From positions 1-8,581 of the forward strand of contig CAMCSI010000051.1 of the NCBI GenBank assembly GCA_945877885.1: DNA of 8,581 nt, in the 5' to 3' direction. Both the position numbers and the translations under genes were made by a program. Positions 1 to 6,603 of the stretch are shown one piece after another. How positions within the stretch are numbered: the first letter of the stretch is position 1; each line of letters opens with the position of its first letter. A model generated the notes under the pieces. That model was not told where the DNA came from. It saw only the letters and a list, made by a program, of their open reading frames with translations, and made no database searches. This stretch comes from Chlamydia trachomatis. Its GTDB lineage: Bacteria > Chlamydiota > Chlamydiia > Chlamydiales > 2-12-FULL-49-11.

Positions 1-144
1 TATAAAGAGATAGAGTTGATAGAGAACTTAACATCTGAAGAATTATCTACGGATGAATTTATCCCGAAATATTATTTCTACAGGAATTTCTTTAGTGATT
101 TTTTTAGTCTGATTGGTCATCTTTTTAGTAAATTTAAAAGATAA
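1..144 (+). CDS. C-terminal fragment of an unrecognised protein
   Basis: The first reading frame is open from the left edge to a TAA at 142-144, giving the last 47 residues of a gene that starts outside the window. The first half is acidic and polar. It is followed by an aromatic and hydrophobic stretch (around residues 24-42, rich in Phe and Tyr, with SLIGHLFSKF) and a basic end, FKR. I do not recognise a family. It could be the end of a membrane-associated or secreted protein, but 47 residues are too few to say. No convincing terminator follows; there is only a run of T at about 151-158 without a clear stem. The next gene starts 141 nt downstream with its own promoter-like sequence, so the two are probably separate units. 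Confidence 0.5.
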   Translation, partial: YKEIELIENLTSEELSTDEFIPKYYFYRNFFSDFFSLIGHLFSKFKR

Positions 145-230
145 TGTAATGTTTTTTTTATCCTCTCATCTTTTTAATTCCTATCACGTAAGGTGAGTTA
201 ATAAATTCAGGCATACTCATAATCAGGCTT

Positions 231-261
231 TTGCGAATATATATAAGGTGAAATATATAAT
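231..261 (+). promoter_or_regulatory. Putative promoter of the 233-aa protein gene
   Basis: TTGCGA (231-236) is followed after 17 nt by TATATA (254-259), with TATAAT also available at 256-261 (19-nt spacing). The predicted start of transcription is around 266, about 20 nt before the ATG at 286. The match to a main sigma factor promoter is moderate at -35 (4 of 6) and good at -10, in a very AT-rich background where chance matches are common. Confidence 0.4.
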
Positions 262-285
262 TAAATAAAAAATAGGAGTTATACC

Positions 286-987
286 ATGCTTGATAATACA
301 AATTACGGTCATAATAAAAAGAATGCTATTAATCAGTCAATTATTGACTTCCTTGAAAGAACAGTCATTTTTGCAAATGGCGAGATATCCTCAACAAGTA
401 TCAGCGCCTATTGGAATGATTTTATCGGTTTTATCGCTAGCATTGATACTGATGGTGCAAAAATGGTGGTTATGGAGTGTGTGTTAGATATACTTCATCA
501 AACAGGATTGTGCGATGAAAATCATGATCTTTTTTATGAACTTGTAGATTCACCTGCAACCTATTCTTCTATGATTATGATTATTTTGGTAACTTACTTT
601 CTTGATGTATACCTTTATGAAAGGGATATGAAGGCAGATAACTATGGGGTGACCTTAAATCCTGCCTATGCGGCAAACTTTGTCTATTTAGTTAATTCAG
701 TTATTAATGCCGAAGAAACGGTCATGTATGATGCGGTAAGGGCAAATCTTGATATTGTATACCAGGATTATTTAAATGGTAGCTATGTGGATCCATCGAT
801 GAGTATGGGAGACTTTAATGAAGATGGAGTTTCAAATTCGCAAATTGCGAACTTTTGGAATAATCTTTGGGTGGGTATGCTTGTAACTAATCAAGATGAT
901 CCTGAAAGCATTTCAAAGGAGACGATAAATTACCTTTTTGATACGTTTCTTGCCTCAGCAATTTACCACCTTGGCTTAAATTTATAA
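286..987 (+). CDS. Hypothetical 233-aa acidic protein, family not recognised
   Basis: This is an intact gene with a good ribosome binding site (AGGAG at 274-278, 7 nt before the ATG), a promoter-like sequence upstream and a hairpin terminator after the stop. I do not recognise the protein. It is acidic and rich in Asp, Asn, Tyr and hydrophobic residues, with few basic ones. Residues 92-111 form the most hydrophobic stretch (TYSSMIMIILVTYFLDVYLY), which could be a membrane segment or a buried helix. There is no Sec signal peptide at the N-terminus. Residues 176-184 (DFNEDGVSN) resemble the start of an EF-hand or dockerin calcium loop (D-x-N-x-D-G), but the usual acidic residue at loop position 12 is Ile here. 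The gene is not part of the housekeeping operons nearby. A lineage-specific or secreted protein is possible, but this is inference. Confidence 0.8.
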   Translation: MLDNTNYGHNKKNAINQSIIDFLERTVIFANGEISSTSISAYWNDFIGFIASIDTDGAKMVVMECVLDILHQTGLCDENHDLFYELVDSPATYSSMIMIILVTYFLDVYLYERDMKADNYGVTLNPAYAANFVYLVNSVINAEETVMYDAVRANLDIVYQDYLNGSYVDPSMSMGDFNEDGVSNSQIANFWNNLWVGMLVTNQDDPESISKETINYLFDTFLASAIYHLGLNL

Positions 988-1022
988 AAAAAAGGTGATA
1001 ATTTACATCATCACCTTTTTAT
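986..1022. terminator. Bidirectional rho-independent terminator between the 233-aa gene and groEL
   Basis: Perfect 11-bp arms AAAAAGGTGAT (989-999) and ATCACCTTTTT (1010-1020) flank a 10-nt loop. Read on the plus strand the stem ends in a run of T; read on the minus strand the A run at 986-993 becomes a run of eight T. It lies directly between the stop of the plus-strand gene (985-987) and the stop of groEL on the minus strand (1044), so it can end both convergent units. Confidence 0.85.
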
Positions 1023-1043
1023 GTATACGGTTAAGAAAAAAGA

Positions 1044-2672
1044 TTAATAACCCATACCTTGTCCGGCTTGGCTCATATCAGAAGCTGTCTCCTTTGAAGG
1101 GATCTCTACAACCACTGCCTCTGTAGTAAGAAGCATAGATGCAACAGATGCTGCATTTTGAAGGGCAGATCTAACCACTTTTGTTGGATCTACAATTCCT
1201 GCCTCAAGCATATCTACAAATTCATTGGTCAACGCATTCCAACCAAAGGTATCATTTCCATCCTTAACTCGATGGAAGATCACCATTCCAGGCTCACCAG
1301 CATTTTTTGCTATTTGGCATAAAGGAGCTGAAAGGACAAATGCGATAATCTCACCACCGCGTTTTTCATCGCCAGAAAGTGTTTGATTAAACGCTGTTAA
1401 AGAGTCTAAACAATGCACTAAAGCTGAACCGCCGCCAGGGAGAATTCCTTCTTCAATAGCAGCTTTTGTAGCATGAAGAGCATCATCTACTCTGTCTTTT
1501 TTCTCCTTCATCTCAATTTCTGTTGCTGCACCAACGTTAATCAATGCAACTCCGCCTGTAAGCTTTGCTAAACGCTCTTGAAGCTTTTCTTTATCATAAT
1601 CTGATGTTGATGCTTCAAGTTGTTGTTTGATTTGAGTACAGCGAGCATTAATTTCGTCCTTACGTCCATAACCATCAATAATGGTTGTATCATCTTTTCC
1701 AACCACAATTTTTTTAGCAGAACCAAGTTGATCAACGGTCGTATTCTCAAGCTTCATACCCAAATCCTCTGAGATCACTTGAGCGCCAGTTAAAATAGCA
1801 ATATCCCTTAAGATTTCCTTACGTCTGTCGCCAAAACCAGGTGCTTTAACAGCACAAACTTTTAGCCCAGATCTAAGTCTATTAATCACAAGCGTTGCTA
1901 AAGCTTCCCCTTCAATATCCTCTGCAATAATAAATAGCGCCTTTCCAGACTCTGCTACCGTTTTTAGAATTGGTAGAAGCTCTTTCATAGAGGAGATCTT
2001 TTTCTCGTGGATTAAAATACAAGCATTTTCAAGCACAGCTTCTTGTTTGTCTGCATCTGTAACAAAATATGGGTTTGTGTAACCTCTGTCAAAGTTCATC
2101 CCTTCCACAACTGTTAATTCTGTTTCAAGGGTTTTACCCTCTTCAACAGTTACAACACCATTTATTCCAACCCTTTCCATAGCTCTTGCAATTAAAGCAC
2201 CTATTTCATGGTCATTATTTGCTGAAATTGTGGCAACTTGTGCAATTTCTTTATCTTTGATAGATTTACTTTTCTTCTTCAATTCACCCACAGTGTGCTC
2301 AATAGCTTTATCAATACCACGCTTTAATTGAATAGGGTTTGCACCCGAGGCGATAGATTTTAATCCTTGTAGATAAATGGCTTCAGCAAGAACTGTTGCA
2401 GTGGTTGTTCCATCACCGGCCTTATCAGCTGTTTTACTTGCTACTTCCTTTACAATTTGGGCGCCAATATTTTCGTACGGATCGGCCAGTTCGATATCTT
2501 TTGCCACAGTCACACCATCTTTAGTAATGTGGGGAGTGCCAAATGATCTTGATAAAATTACATTACGTCCTTTTGGACCAAGGGTCACTTTCACAGCATC
2601 TGCAAGGGTTTGTACACCCTTTTTAATTCTGTTACGTGCATCTTCATTAAATTTAACTTCTTTTGCTACCAT
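1044..2672 (-). CDS. groEL: Chaperonin GroEL (Hsp60), 542 aa
   Basis: GroEL forms the double-ring ATP-driven folding chamber in the cytoplasm, capped by GroES. The length is normal for the family. Nucleotide-site residues are present: TLGPKGRNV (30-38), D87 in GDGTTT, and the later VDDALHAT block with its catalytic Asp, followed by EEGILPGGG. The chlamydial character shows in the MVAK start, the GGVALINVGAATEIEMKEKK block and the short MGY end, which lacks the GGM repeats of many GroELs. An AGGAG ribosome site lies 8 nt before the ATG. The gene is second in the groESL operon, 33 nt after groES, and is probably controlled with it by the operator at 3093-3119. All key residues that I can check are intact, so this is probably the housekeeping copy rather than one of the divergent extra GroELs found in chlamydiae. 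Confidence 0.98.
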   Translation of the reverse strand: MVAKEVKFNEDARNRIKKGVQTLADAVKVTLGPKGRNVILSRSFGTPHITKDGVTVAKDIELADPYENIGAQIVKEVASKTADKAGDGTTTATVLAEAIYLQGLKSIASGANPIQLKRGIDKAIEHTVGELKKKSKSIKDKEIAQVATISANNDHEIGALIARAMERVGINGVVTVEEGKTLETELTVVEGMNFDRGYTNPYFVTDADKQEAVLENACILIHEKKISSMKELLPILKTVAESGKALFIIAEDIEGEALATLVINRLRSGLKVCAVKAPGFGDRRKEILRDIAILTGAQVISEDLGMKLENTTVDQLGSAKKIVVGKDDTTIIDGYGRKDEINARCTQIKQQLEASTSDYDKEKLQERLAKLTGGVALINVGAATEIEMKEKKDRVDDALHATKAAIEEGILPGGGSALVHCLDSLTAFNQTLSGDEKRGGEIIAFVLSAPLCQIAKNAGEPGMVIFHRVKDGNDTFGWNALTNEFVDMLEAGIVDPTKVVRSALQNAASVASMLLTTEAVVVEIPSKETASDMSQAGQGMGY

Positions 2673-2705
2673 AACGTTTACTCCTAAATTTTTTATTTTT
2701 AATTC

Positions 2706-3011
2706 TTATTCTAAAATTGCGATTACATCGTTTTCTTTAACGATAAGAAAATCTTCCCCATCTACACTAATTTCTTCGCCGCCATATTTAGCCCACATGA
2801 TTTTATCCCCAACTGCAACACTCATTGCTATAATTTTCCCATGCTCATCTTTTTTTCCAGGGCCTGTTGCAATTACAATACCAACCTCTCCACCTTTTTG
2901 AGCAGAGTCTGGAAGGATGATGCCACCGAAGTTTTTCTCTTCAGTTTTTTCTCTTTTTACAAGAATTCTATCCGCAAGTGGACGAAGTTTAGTTTCTGTA
3001 TGTGTGCTCAT
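2706..3011 (-). CDS. groES: Co-chaperonin GroES (Hsp10), 101 aa
   Basis: GroES is the seven-subunit lid that caps the GroEL chamber. The sequence has the family pattern along its length: LRPLADRILVKRE (9-21), the mobile-loop region around FGGIILPDSA (28-37), then VGDKIMWAKYGGEE and a closing FLIVKENDVIAILE. At 101 residues it matches the length of chlamydial GroES and is slightly longer than the E. coli protein because of a short N-terminal extension. An AAGGAGA ribosome site lies at 3018-3024, 6 nt before the ATG. It is the first gene of the operon, with a promoter at 3059-3087 and a leader of about 40 nt. The start is well supported because the extension and ribosome site agree. Confidence 0.97.
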   Translation of the reverse strand: MSTHTETKLRPLADRILVKREKTEEKNFGGIILPDSAQKGGEVGIVIATGPGKKDEHGKIIAMSVAVGDKIMWAKYGGEEISVDGEDFLIVKENDVIAILE

Positions 3012-3058
3012 TTGATTTCTCCTTGTTTTTTTTAAAAGTCTTCAACAATCTGTTTATA

Positions 3059-3087
3059 ATTCTATAAGATATTTAGATTTATTTCAA
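3059..3087 (-). promoter_or_regulatory. groESL promoter
   Basis: On the minus strand TTGAAA (3087-3082) is followed after exactly 17 nt by TAGAAT (3064-3059). Both hexamers match the main sigma factor consensus at 5 of 6 positions. The predicted transcription start is near 3052, about 40 nt before the groES ATG. The -35 hexamer starts 5 nt downstream of the CIRCE-like repeat, close enough for a bound repressor to interfere. Confidence 0.65.
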
Positions 3088-3092
3088 GAGAA

Positions 3093-3119
3093 TTAGCAGT
3101 TTTTTTACTCAACTGCTAA
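3093..3119. promoter_or_regulatory. CIRCE-type HrcA operator, variant arms
   Basis: TTAGCAGTT (3093-3101) and AACTGCTAA (3111-3119) are perfect 9-nt inverted arms separated by exactly 9 nt. This is the architecture of CIRCE (consensus TTAGCACTC-N9-GAGTGCTAA), the binding site of the heat-shock repressor HrcA. Each arm matches the consensus at 7 of 9 positions, and the two changes (C to G, C to T) are mirrored in the other arm. It lies between groES and pepF, next to the groE promoter and about 20 nt upstream of the pepF -35 region, so it may affect both. HrcA itself is not encoded here. Confidence 0.8.
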
Positions 3120-3139
3120 AGAAAAAAATTTTTTACTAC

Positions 3140-3167
3140 TTTTAATCATTTCTTAAAACAGTATACT
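3140..3167 (+). promoter_or_regulatory. Putative pepF promoter
   Basis: A good -10 hexamer TATACT lies at 3162-3167, 25 nt before the pepF start codon. The -35 element is weak (TTTTAA at 3140-3145 with 16-nt spacing). The predicted transcription start is near 3174, giving a leader of about 19 nt that contains the ribosome site. The -10 sits in an imperfect inverted repeat (GTATACT, AGTAATAC, 3161-3179) that may have no meaning in this AT-rich context. Confidence 0.4.
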
Positions 3168-3192
3168 ATTTAGTAATACAGGGAGAGATGCT

Positions 3193-4989
3193 ATGGGTCG
3201 TGATGAAGTTAAAGAGAAAGATAAATGGGATTTAACAACTTTATATAAGGAAAGAGCAGATTGGGAAAAGGCTTTAAAAAAAGCATTTGAAGATGCGGAA
3301 AAGGATTTTGAGGCGTTTAAACCTATGGAGTTATCAAAAGCAAAAGATATAAAAAATATTTTAAATAATTACTTTAACTATTTAAGGAACCTTGAAAAGG
3401 TTTATACCTATGCACATCTAAAGCATGATGAAAATGTCTCTTGTCCTGAAAATAAAGGTGGCTATGAAAGAGCAAGAGGTGTGTATCATAAGTTTTCTTC
3501 TGCAACTTCGTGGATAGAGCCATCAATTTTGCAAATTGACCCAGAGTATTTTGAAAAGCTTCTTGCAGATAAGGAATTGTCAATCTTTGCTTTTTACCTA
3601 AAAAAACTAAAGGATCAAAAAGAGCATATCCTTTCAAGTGATAAGGAAAAAATCTTATCTTTGACAGCTCGTATGCAAACCACAGCAAGTGGAGCTTTTT
3701 CAGCTCTATCCAATGCTGATCTTGATTTTGGGGTTGTGGTCGATGGGGAGGGGAAGGAGCATCACCTCACACAAGGTAGTTATGGGAAATTTATGAAGAG
3801 TAAAGATCGAACTCTTCGAAAAAATGCGTTTGAAAAACTTCATAAGACATTTCTTTCCTTTCAAAATACCCTTGCTGAATTAATTCATGGTCAAGTGCAA
3901 AATCATCTATTTAATGCAACCGTTCGCTCCTATTCATCCTGCCTTGAGGCCGCATTAAAACCTCATAATATCCCTTTGTCCGTCTATCACAAATTAATTA
4001 CTGCAGTCGAAGAGGGGATTGAGCCTCTTCATCGTTACATCTCTTTGCGTAAAAGGATTCTTGGGGTAAAAGAGCTTCACTCATACGACCTTGGAGTCCC
4101 TTTAGTTGACACCCTCGATAAAAAGTATTCTTTTGAAGAAGCGTGTAATATTGTAATTGAGTCTGTAGCGATTTTAGGGAAGCAGTATCAAGAAACCCTT
4201 AGAAGGGGACTCTTGATTGATCGTTGGGTAGATGTTTATGAAAATAAAGGAAAAAGAAGTGGCGCCTACTCCTCTGGTTGCTATGACTCAGTGCCTTATA
4301 TACTCATGAATTTTCAAGGAACGCTAAATGATGTCCTTACCCTTTCTCACGAGGCAGGACATAGCATGAATACCTATTTAAGTAATAAAAAGCAGCACTA
4401 TCATGACGCCTCTTACACCATTTTTGTGGCAGAGGTTGCCTCTACCTTTAATGAACAATTAACCTATGAATACTTGTATAACAAGGCAGAGACGAGGGAA
4501 GAGAGACTTTATCTTATCAATCAACAAATTGATGCAATTCGCTCTACATTTTTTAGACAAACTGCATTTGCTTCTTTTGAGTTAAAAATTCATGAAATGG
4601 CAGAACAAAATATTCCTTTAACCCCTGATGCAATGAAGGAAATTTATGGTGGTTTAAATAAAAAATATTTCGGGAAAGATTTTTCAGCATCAAACGAGTC
4701 TTCAGTAGAATATTTACGCATTCCTCATTTTTACTACAATTTTTATGTCTATCAATATGCAACAGGAATTGCAGCGGCCTTAACACTTGTTGATAAAGTA
4801 CGTGCGGGAGGTTTAGCTCCCTATATGGAATTTTTAGCTGCAGGGGGAAGTAACTATTCGATAGAAATACTTAAAAAAGCTGGTGCGGATATGACCTCTA
4901 CGGAGCCGATCAAAAAAACCTTGGCCACTTTTTCTCATCTACTTGAAAAATTAGAAAAAGAGTTTGAGATTAATCAGAAAAAGAGGTAA
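3193..4989 (+). CDS. pepF: Oligoendopeptidase F (peptidase family M3B), 598 aa
   Basis: PepF is a cytoplasmic zinc metallopeptidase that cuts short peptides and helps recycle products of proteolysis. The family zinc motif HEAGH is at residues 386-390, and the third ligand is E414 in the block AEVASTFNE (413-421), the usual M3 arrangement. The N-terminal half (about 1-200) is the helical PepF-type domain, with the family opening WDLTTLY (12-18); the catalytic domain covers about 200-585. The length of 598 is typical. A GGGAG ribosome site lies 7 nt before the ATG; another ATG at 3188 is out of frame. The gene diverges from groES across a 181-bp spacer and probably shares a transcript with ptsH, 30 nt downstream. 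Proximity of pepF to groESL is also known in Chlamydia, which supports the taxonomic assignment. Confidence 0.95.
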   Translation: MGRDEVKEKDKWDLTTLYKERADWEKALKKAFEDAEKDFEAFKPMELSKAKDIKNILNNYFNYLRNLEKVYTYAHLKHDENVSCPENKGGYERARGVYHKFSSATSWIEPSILQIDPEYFEKLLADKELSIFAFYLKKLKDQKEHILSSDKEKILSLTARMQTTASGAFSALSNADLDFGVVVDGEGKEHHLTQGSYGKFMKSKDRTLRKNAFEKLHKTFLSFQNTLAELIHGQVQNHLFNATVRSYSSCLEAALKPHNIPLSVYHKLITAVEEGIEPLHRYISLRKRILGVKELHSYDLGVPLVDTLDKKYSFEEACNIVIESVAILGKQYQETLRRGLLIDRWVDVYENKGKRSGAYSSGCYDSVPYILMNFQGTLNDVLTLSHEAGHSMNTYLSNKKQHYHDASYTIFVAEVASTFNEQLTYEYLYNKAETREERLYLINQQIDAIRSTFFRQTAFASFELKIHEMAEQNIPLTPDAMKEIYGGLNKKYFGKDFSASNESSVEYLRIPHFYYNFYVYQYATGIAAALTLVDKVRAGGLAPYMEFLAAGGSNYSIEILKKAGADMTSTEPIKKTLATFSHLLEKLEKEFEINQKKR

Positions 4990-5019
4990 AAATGATAAGC
5001 CTTTGTTAAGGGGAATATA

Positions 5020-5304
5020 ATGACAGTAAAAAAGACGATTAAAAAGTTCTTCATAGTCAAAAATGATAAGGGACTTCACACTAGACCTGCAACTGAAATT
5101 GTAAAATGTTTGGCAAAATTTAAGTCAAACATTACCCTTCAATACGGTGAGTTAACGGTTAATGGTAAATCATTGCTAGGTATTATGATGCTTGCTGCAG
5201 AGTGTGGCGCTACTGTTAATGTGGAAGTAACAGGAGAGGATGCAAAAGAATGTATTAAGACGCTGCTGGATCTTGCTGAAAAAAAATTCCACATGAAGTA
5301 TTAA
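5020..5304 (+). CDS. ptsH: Phosphocarrier protein HPr, 94 aa
   Basis: HPr carries a phosphate from enzyme I of the phosphotransferase system to sugar-specific enzymes or regulators. The active-site motif GLHTRPAT (18-25) contains the phosphorylated H20. The second conserved region, VNGKSLLGIMML (47-58), contains S51, equivalent to Ser46 of Gram-positive HPr, the target of HPr kinase, so a regulatory role is plausible. The protein is a few residues longer than usual because of a basic N-terminal extension (KKTIKK). AAGGGG provides a ribosome site before the ATG. It follows pepF by 30 nt, probably on the same transcript. No ptsI follows, unlike the ptsH-ptsI pair I remember from Chlamydia. Its stop codon overlaps that of the convergent nuclease gene (shared bases 5301-5304). 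Confidence 0.94.
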   Translation: MTVKKTIKKFFIVKNDKGLHTRPATEIVKCLAKFKSNITLQYGELTVNGKSLLGIMMLAAECGATVNVEVTGEDAKECIKTLLDLAEKKFHMKY

Positions 5305-5711
5305 TCAATGTAGGAAGGGGATTCATCTAGAACTTTTTGAGAACAAAGAACTTCGGTATCGTGTTTAAGGGCCAAAAGTAATGCGTCAGAGGGGCGTGCA
5401 TCTATTTCAAGAATATCTTCCATTTCCCCAGATTTTTTCGAAAGTAGGATGGTTGCATAGTAAATGTTATCTTTGATATCTGTTAAAAGGACTTTTTTGA
5501 TGGAAATATCAAACCCTGAGAATATTGTGTCTATAAATGTATGAGTTTGGGGACGTCTTGGGGAATTTTCTAAGATATTTTCTATGTGTAGCCCTGTTGA
5601 GGGGACGGTATAAATTGCAAATTCTTTTTGGCCAGAGCGCAAAATAAACGCACTGTAGTTCTTGCTTTGTATGATCTTAGAAAATGAGATTTTTTGCATT
5701 TTATCTAACAT
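5301..5711 (-). CDS. Bifunctional nuclease family protein (DUF151), 136 aa
   Basis: The protein belongs to the BFN or DUF151 family; in plants one member has DNase and RNase activity, but the role in bacteria is mostly unknown. Two family signatures are present: RPQTHTFI (53-60, counterpart of the RPxTHD motif) and IDARPSDALLLAL (103-115). The length is in the usual range. I chose the ATG at 5711 because AAAGGG lies 7 nt upstream (5724-5719). A longer reading from the ATG at 5735 would add 8 residues but has no ribosome site. With the chosen start the gene overlaps the end of rpiA by 11 nt, which implies translational coupling in one operon. The His-Thr in place of His-Asp in the first motif is a small departure whose effect I cannot judge. 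Confidence 0.85.
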   Translation of the reverse strand: MLDKMQKISFSKIIQSKNYSAFILRSGQKEFAIYTVPSTGLHIENILENSPRRPQTHTFIDTIFSGFDISIKKVLLTDIKDNIYYATILLSKKSGEMEDILEIDARPSDALLLALKHDTEVLCSQKVLDESPSYID

Positions 5712-6396
5712 AGTTTTTCCCTTTAACCCAAACATCTACAGATAGATCATTTTTGCCAATGATTATTATATCAGATGTTTTAAGAAAGAGTCCTGTTTCA
5801 ATCACTCCAGAAATAGTCTTTAAGGCTAAATGCATACCCTCTGGGTCAATTATCGGCCCTTTAAGATCAATATCATAGATGTAGTTGTTCCCATCGGTGA
5901 TAAAGGGTTTATCCCCCCGCATGCGAAGGGATCCATCAAAGCCGGAAGCCTTTAACCTGTTAATGGTAGCACTCACCCCAAAAGTCACAATTTCAACAGG
6001 TAAAGGATAACCTCCTAAGGGGGATGAAATTTTTGTCTCATCAATAATAGTGATATTCATTTTAGAGTTTAGGGCGACATACTTTTCTCGCAAAAGAGCG
6101 CCCCCACCACCTTTGATTAAGTCAAAACTGGTACTCACCCGATCTGCTCCATCCACCGTTAAATCAATAGGGATGGAAAGATCTAAGTTTATGATATTTA
6201 TACACTTATGTAGGGCGTCCCTAGAGATTTTTGAAGTTGGGGCGGCAAAAAGGGTTAGCCTCTCCCTTTCTACACGTTGATTTAATAAGTCGATAAAGGG
6301 CTTTACAGTAGATCCTGTGCCTATCCCAATAACGCTATGATCCTTAACATATTTAAGTGCCTCTTTTGCAGCAGCTATTTTTGCCTGTTCGTTCAT
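5701..6396 (-). CDS. rpiA: Ribose-5-phosphate isomerase A, 231 aa
   Basis: RpiA interconverts ribose 5-phosphate and ribulose 5-phosphate in the non-oxidative pentose phosphate pathway and feeds nucleotide synthesis. Family motifs are clear: GIGTGST (24-30, phosphate binding), DGAD (82-85), then KGGGGALLREK (95-105). D82, D85, K95 and E104 correspond to the E. coli catalytic residues D81, D84, K94 and E103. After DGAD the usual Glu is replaced by Arg (R86). The length of 231 is normal. The start follows a G-rich ribosome site (AGGGG) at a rather short distance of 3 nt. A strong promoter lies just upstream (6418-6446). The downstream nuclease-family gene overlaps it by 11 nt, so the two form an operon. 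Confidence 0.96.
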   Translation of the reverse strand: MNEQAKIAAAKEALKYVKDHSVIGIGTGSTVKPFIDLLNQRVERERLTLFAAPTSKISRDALHKCINIINLDLSIPIDLTVDGADRVSTSFDLIKGGGGALLREKYVALNSKMNITIIDETKISSPLGGYPLPVEIVTFGVSATINRLKASGFDGSLRMRGDKPFITDGNNYIYDIDLKGPIIDPEGMHLALKTISGVIETGLFLKTSDIIIIGKNDLSVDVWVKGKNYVR

Positions 6397-6417
6397 TTAC
6401 CCCTAACCAAACTTATA

Positions 6418-6446
6418 ATTATAAGATGAAGGATCAAAAGATTCAA
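6418..6446 (-). promoter_or_regulatory. rpiA promoter
   Basis: On the minus strand TTGAAT (6446-6441) is followed after 17 nt by a perfect TATAAT (6423-6418). The predicted transcription start is near 6411, so the leader is only about 15 nt. The -10 lies within the 12-nt palindrome TTATAATTATAA (6413-6424). Confidence 0.65.
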
Positions 6447-6531
6447 ATCAAGAGAGCATTGATCGCTCCATGTAATAGAAATACAACCTATTGTAAATCA
6501 ATTAGTTATACACTATTCATATATTTAATAC

Positions 6532-6560
6532 TTGAATTTTTATTACAATTATGATATAAT
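6532..6560 (+). promoter_or_regulatory. Promoter of the M91-like metalloprotease gene
   Basis: TTGAAT (6532-6537), a 17-nt spacer and TATAAT (6555-6560) make a near-consensus promoter with the same hexamers and spacing as the divergent rpiA promoter. Transcription would start near 6567, about 37 nt before the ATG. The spacer between the two promoters (6447-6531) is AT-rich and shows no convincing operator. Confidence 0.65.
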
Positions 6561-6603
6561 TATGTTACAAGTATATAGGGTAATTAATTAACTGGGGGTT
6601 TTT

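Noticed and set aside
2377..2901. A 174-codon plus-strand open frame opposite groEL and groES
   Set aside because: It lies wholly against two certain genes, crosses their boundary, and its Ser/Pro/Ile-rich translation is the typical antisense shadow of a conserved gene.
3374..3688. A 104-codon minus-strand frame inside pepF
   Set aside because: It is antisense to a conserved PepF region and has no recognisable domain, so it is a shadow frame.
5301..5735. Longer reading of the nuclease-family gene from the ATG at 5735
   Set aside because: There is no ribosome site before it, while the ATG at 5711 has AAAGGG at an ideal 7 nt.
6413..6424. Perfect palindrome TTATAATTATAA over the rpiA -10 region
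   Set aside because: It consists only of A and T and is explained by the TATAAT hexamer in an AT-rich spacer; no second copy was seen at the divergent promoter.
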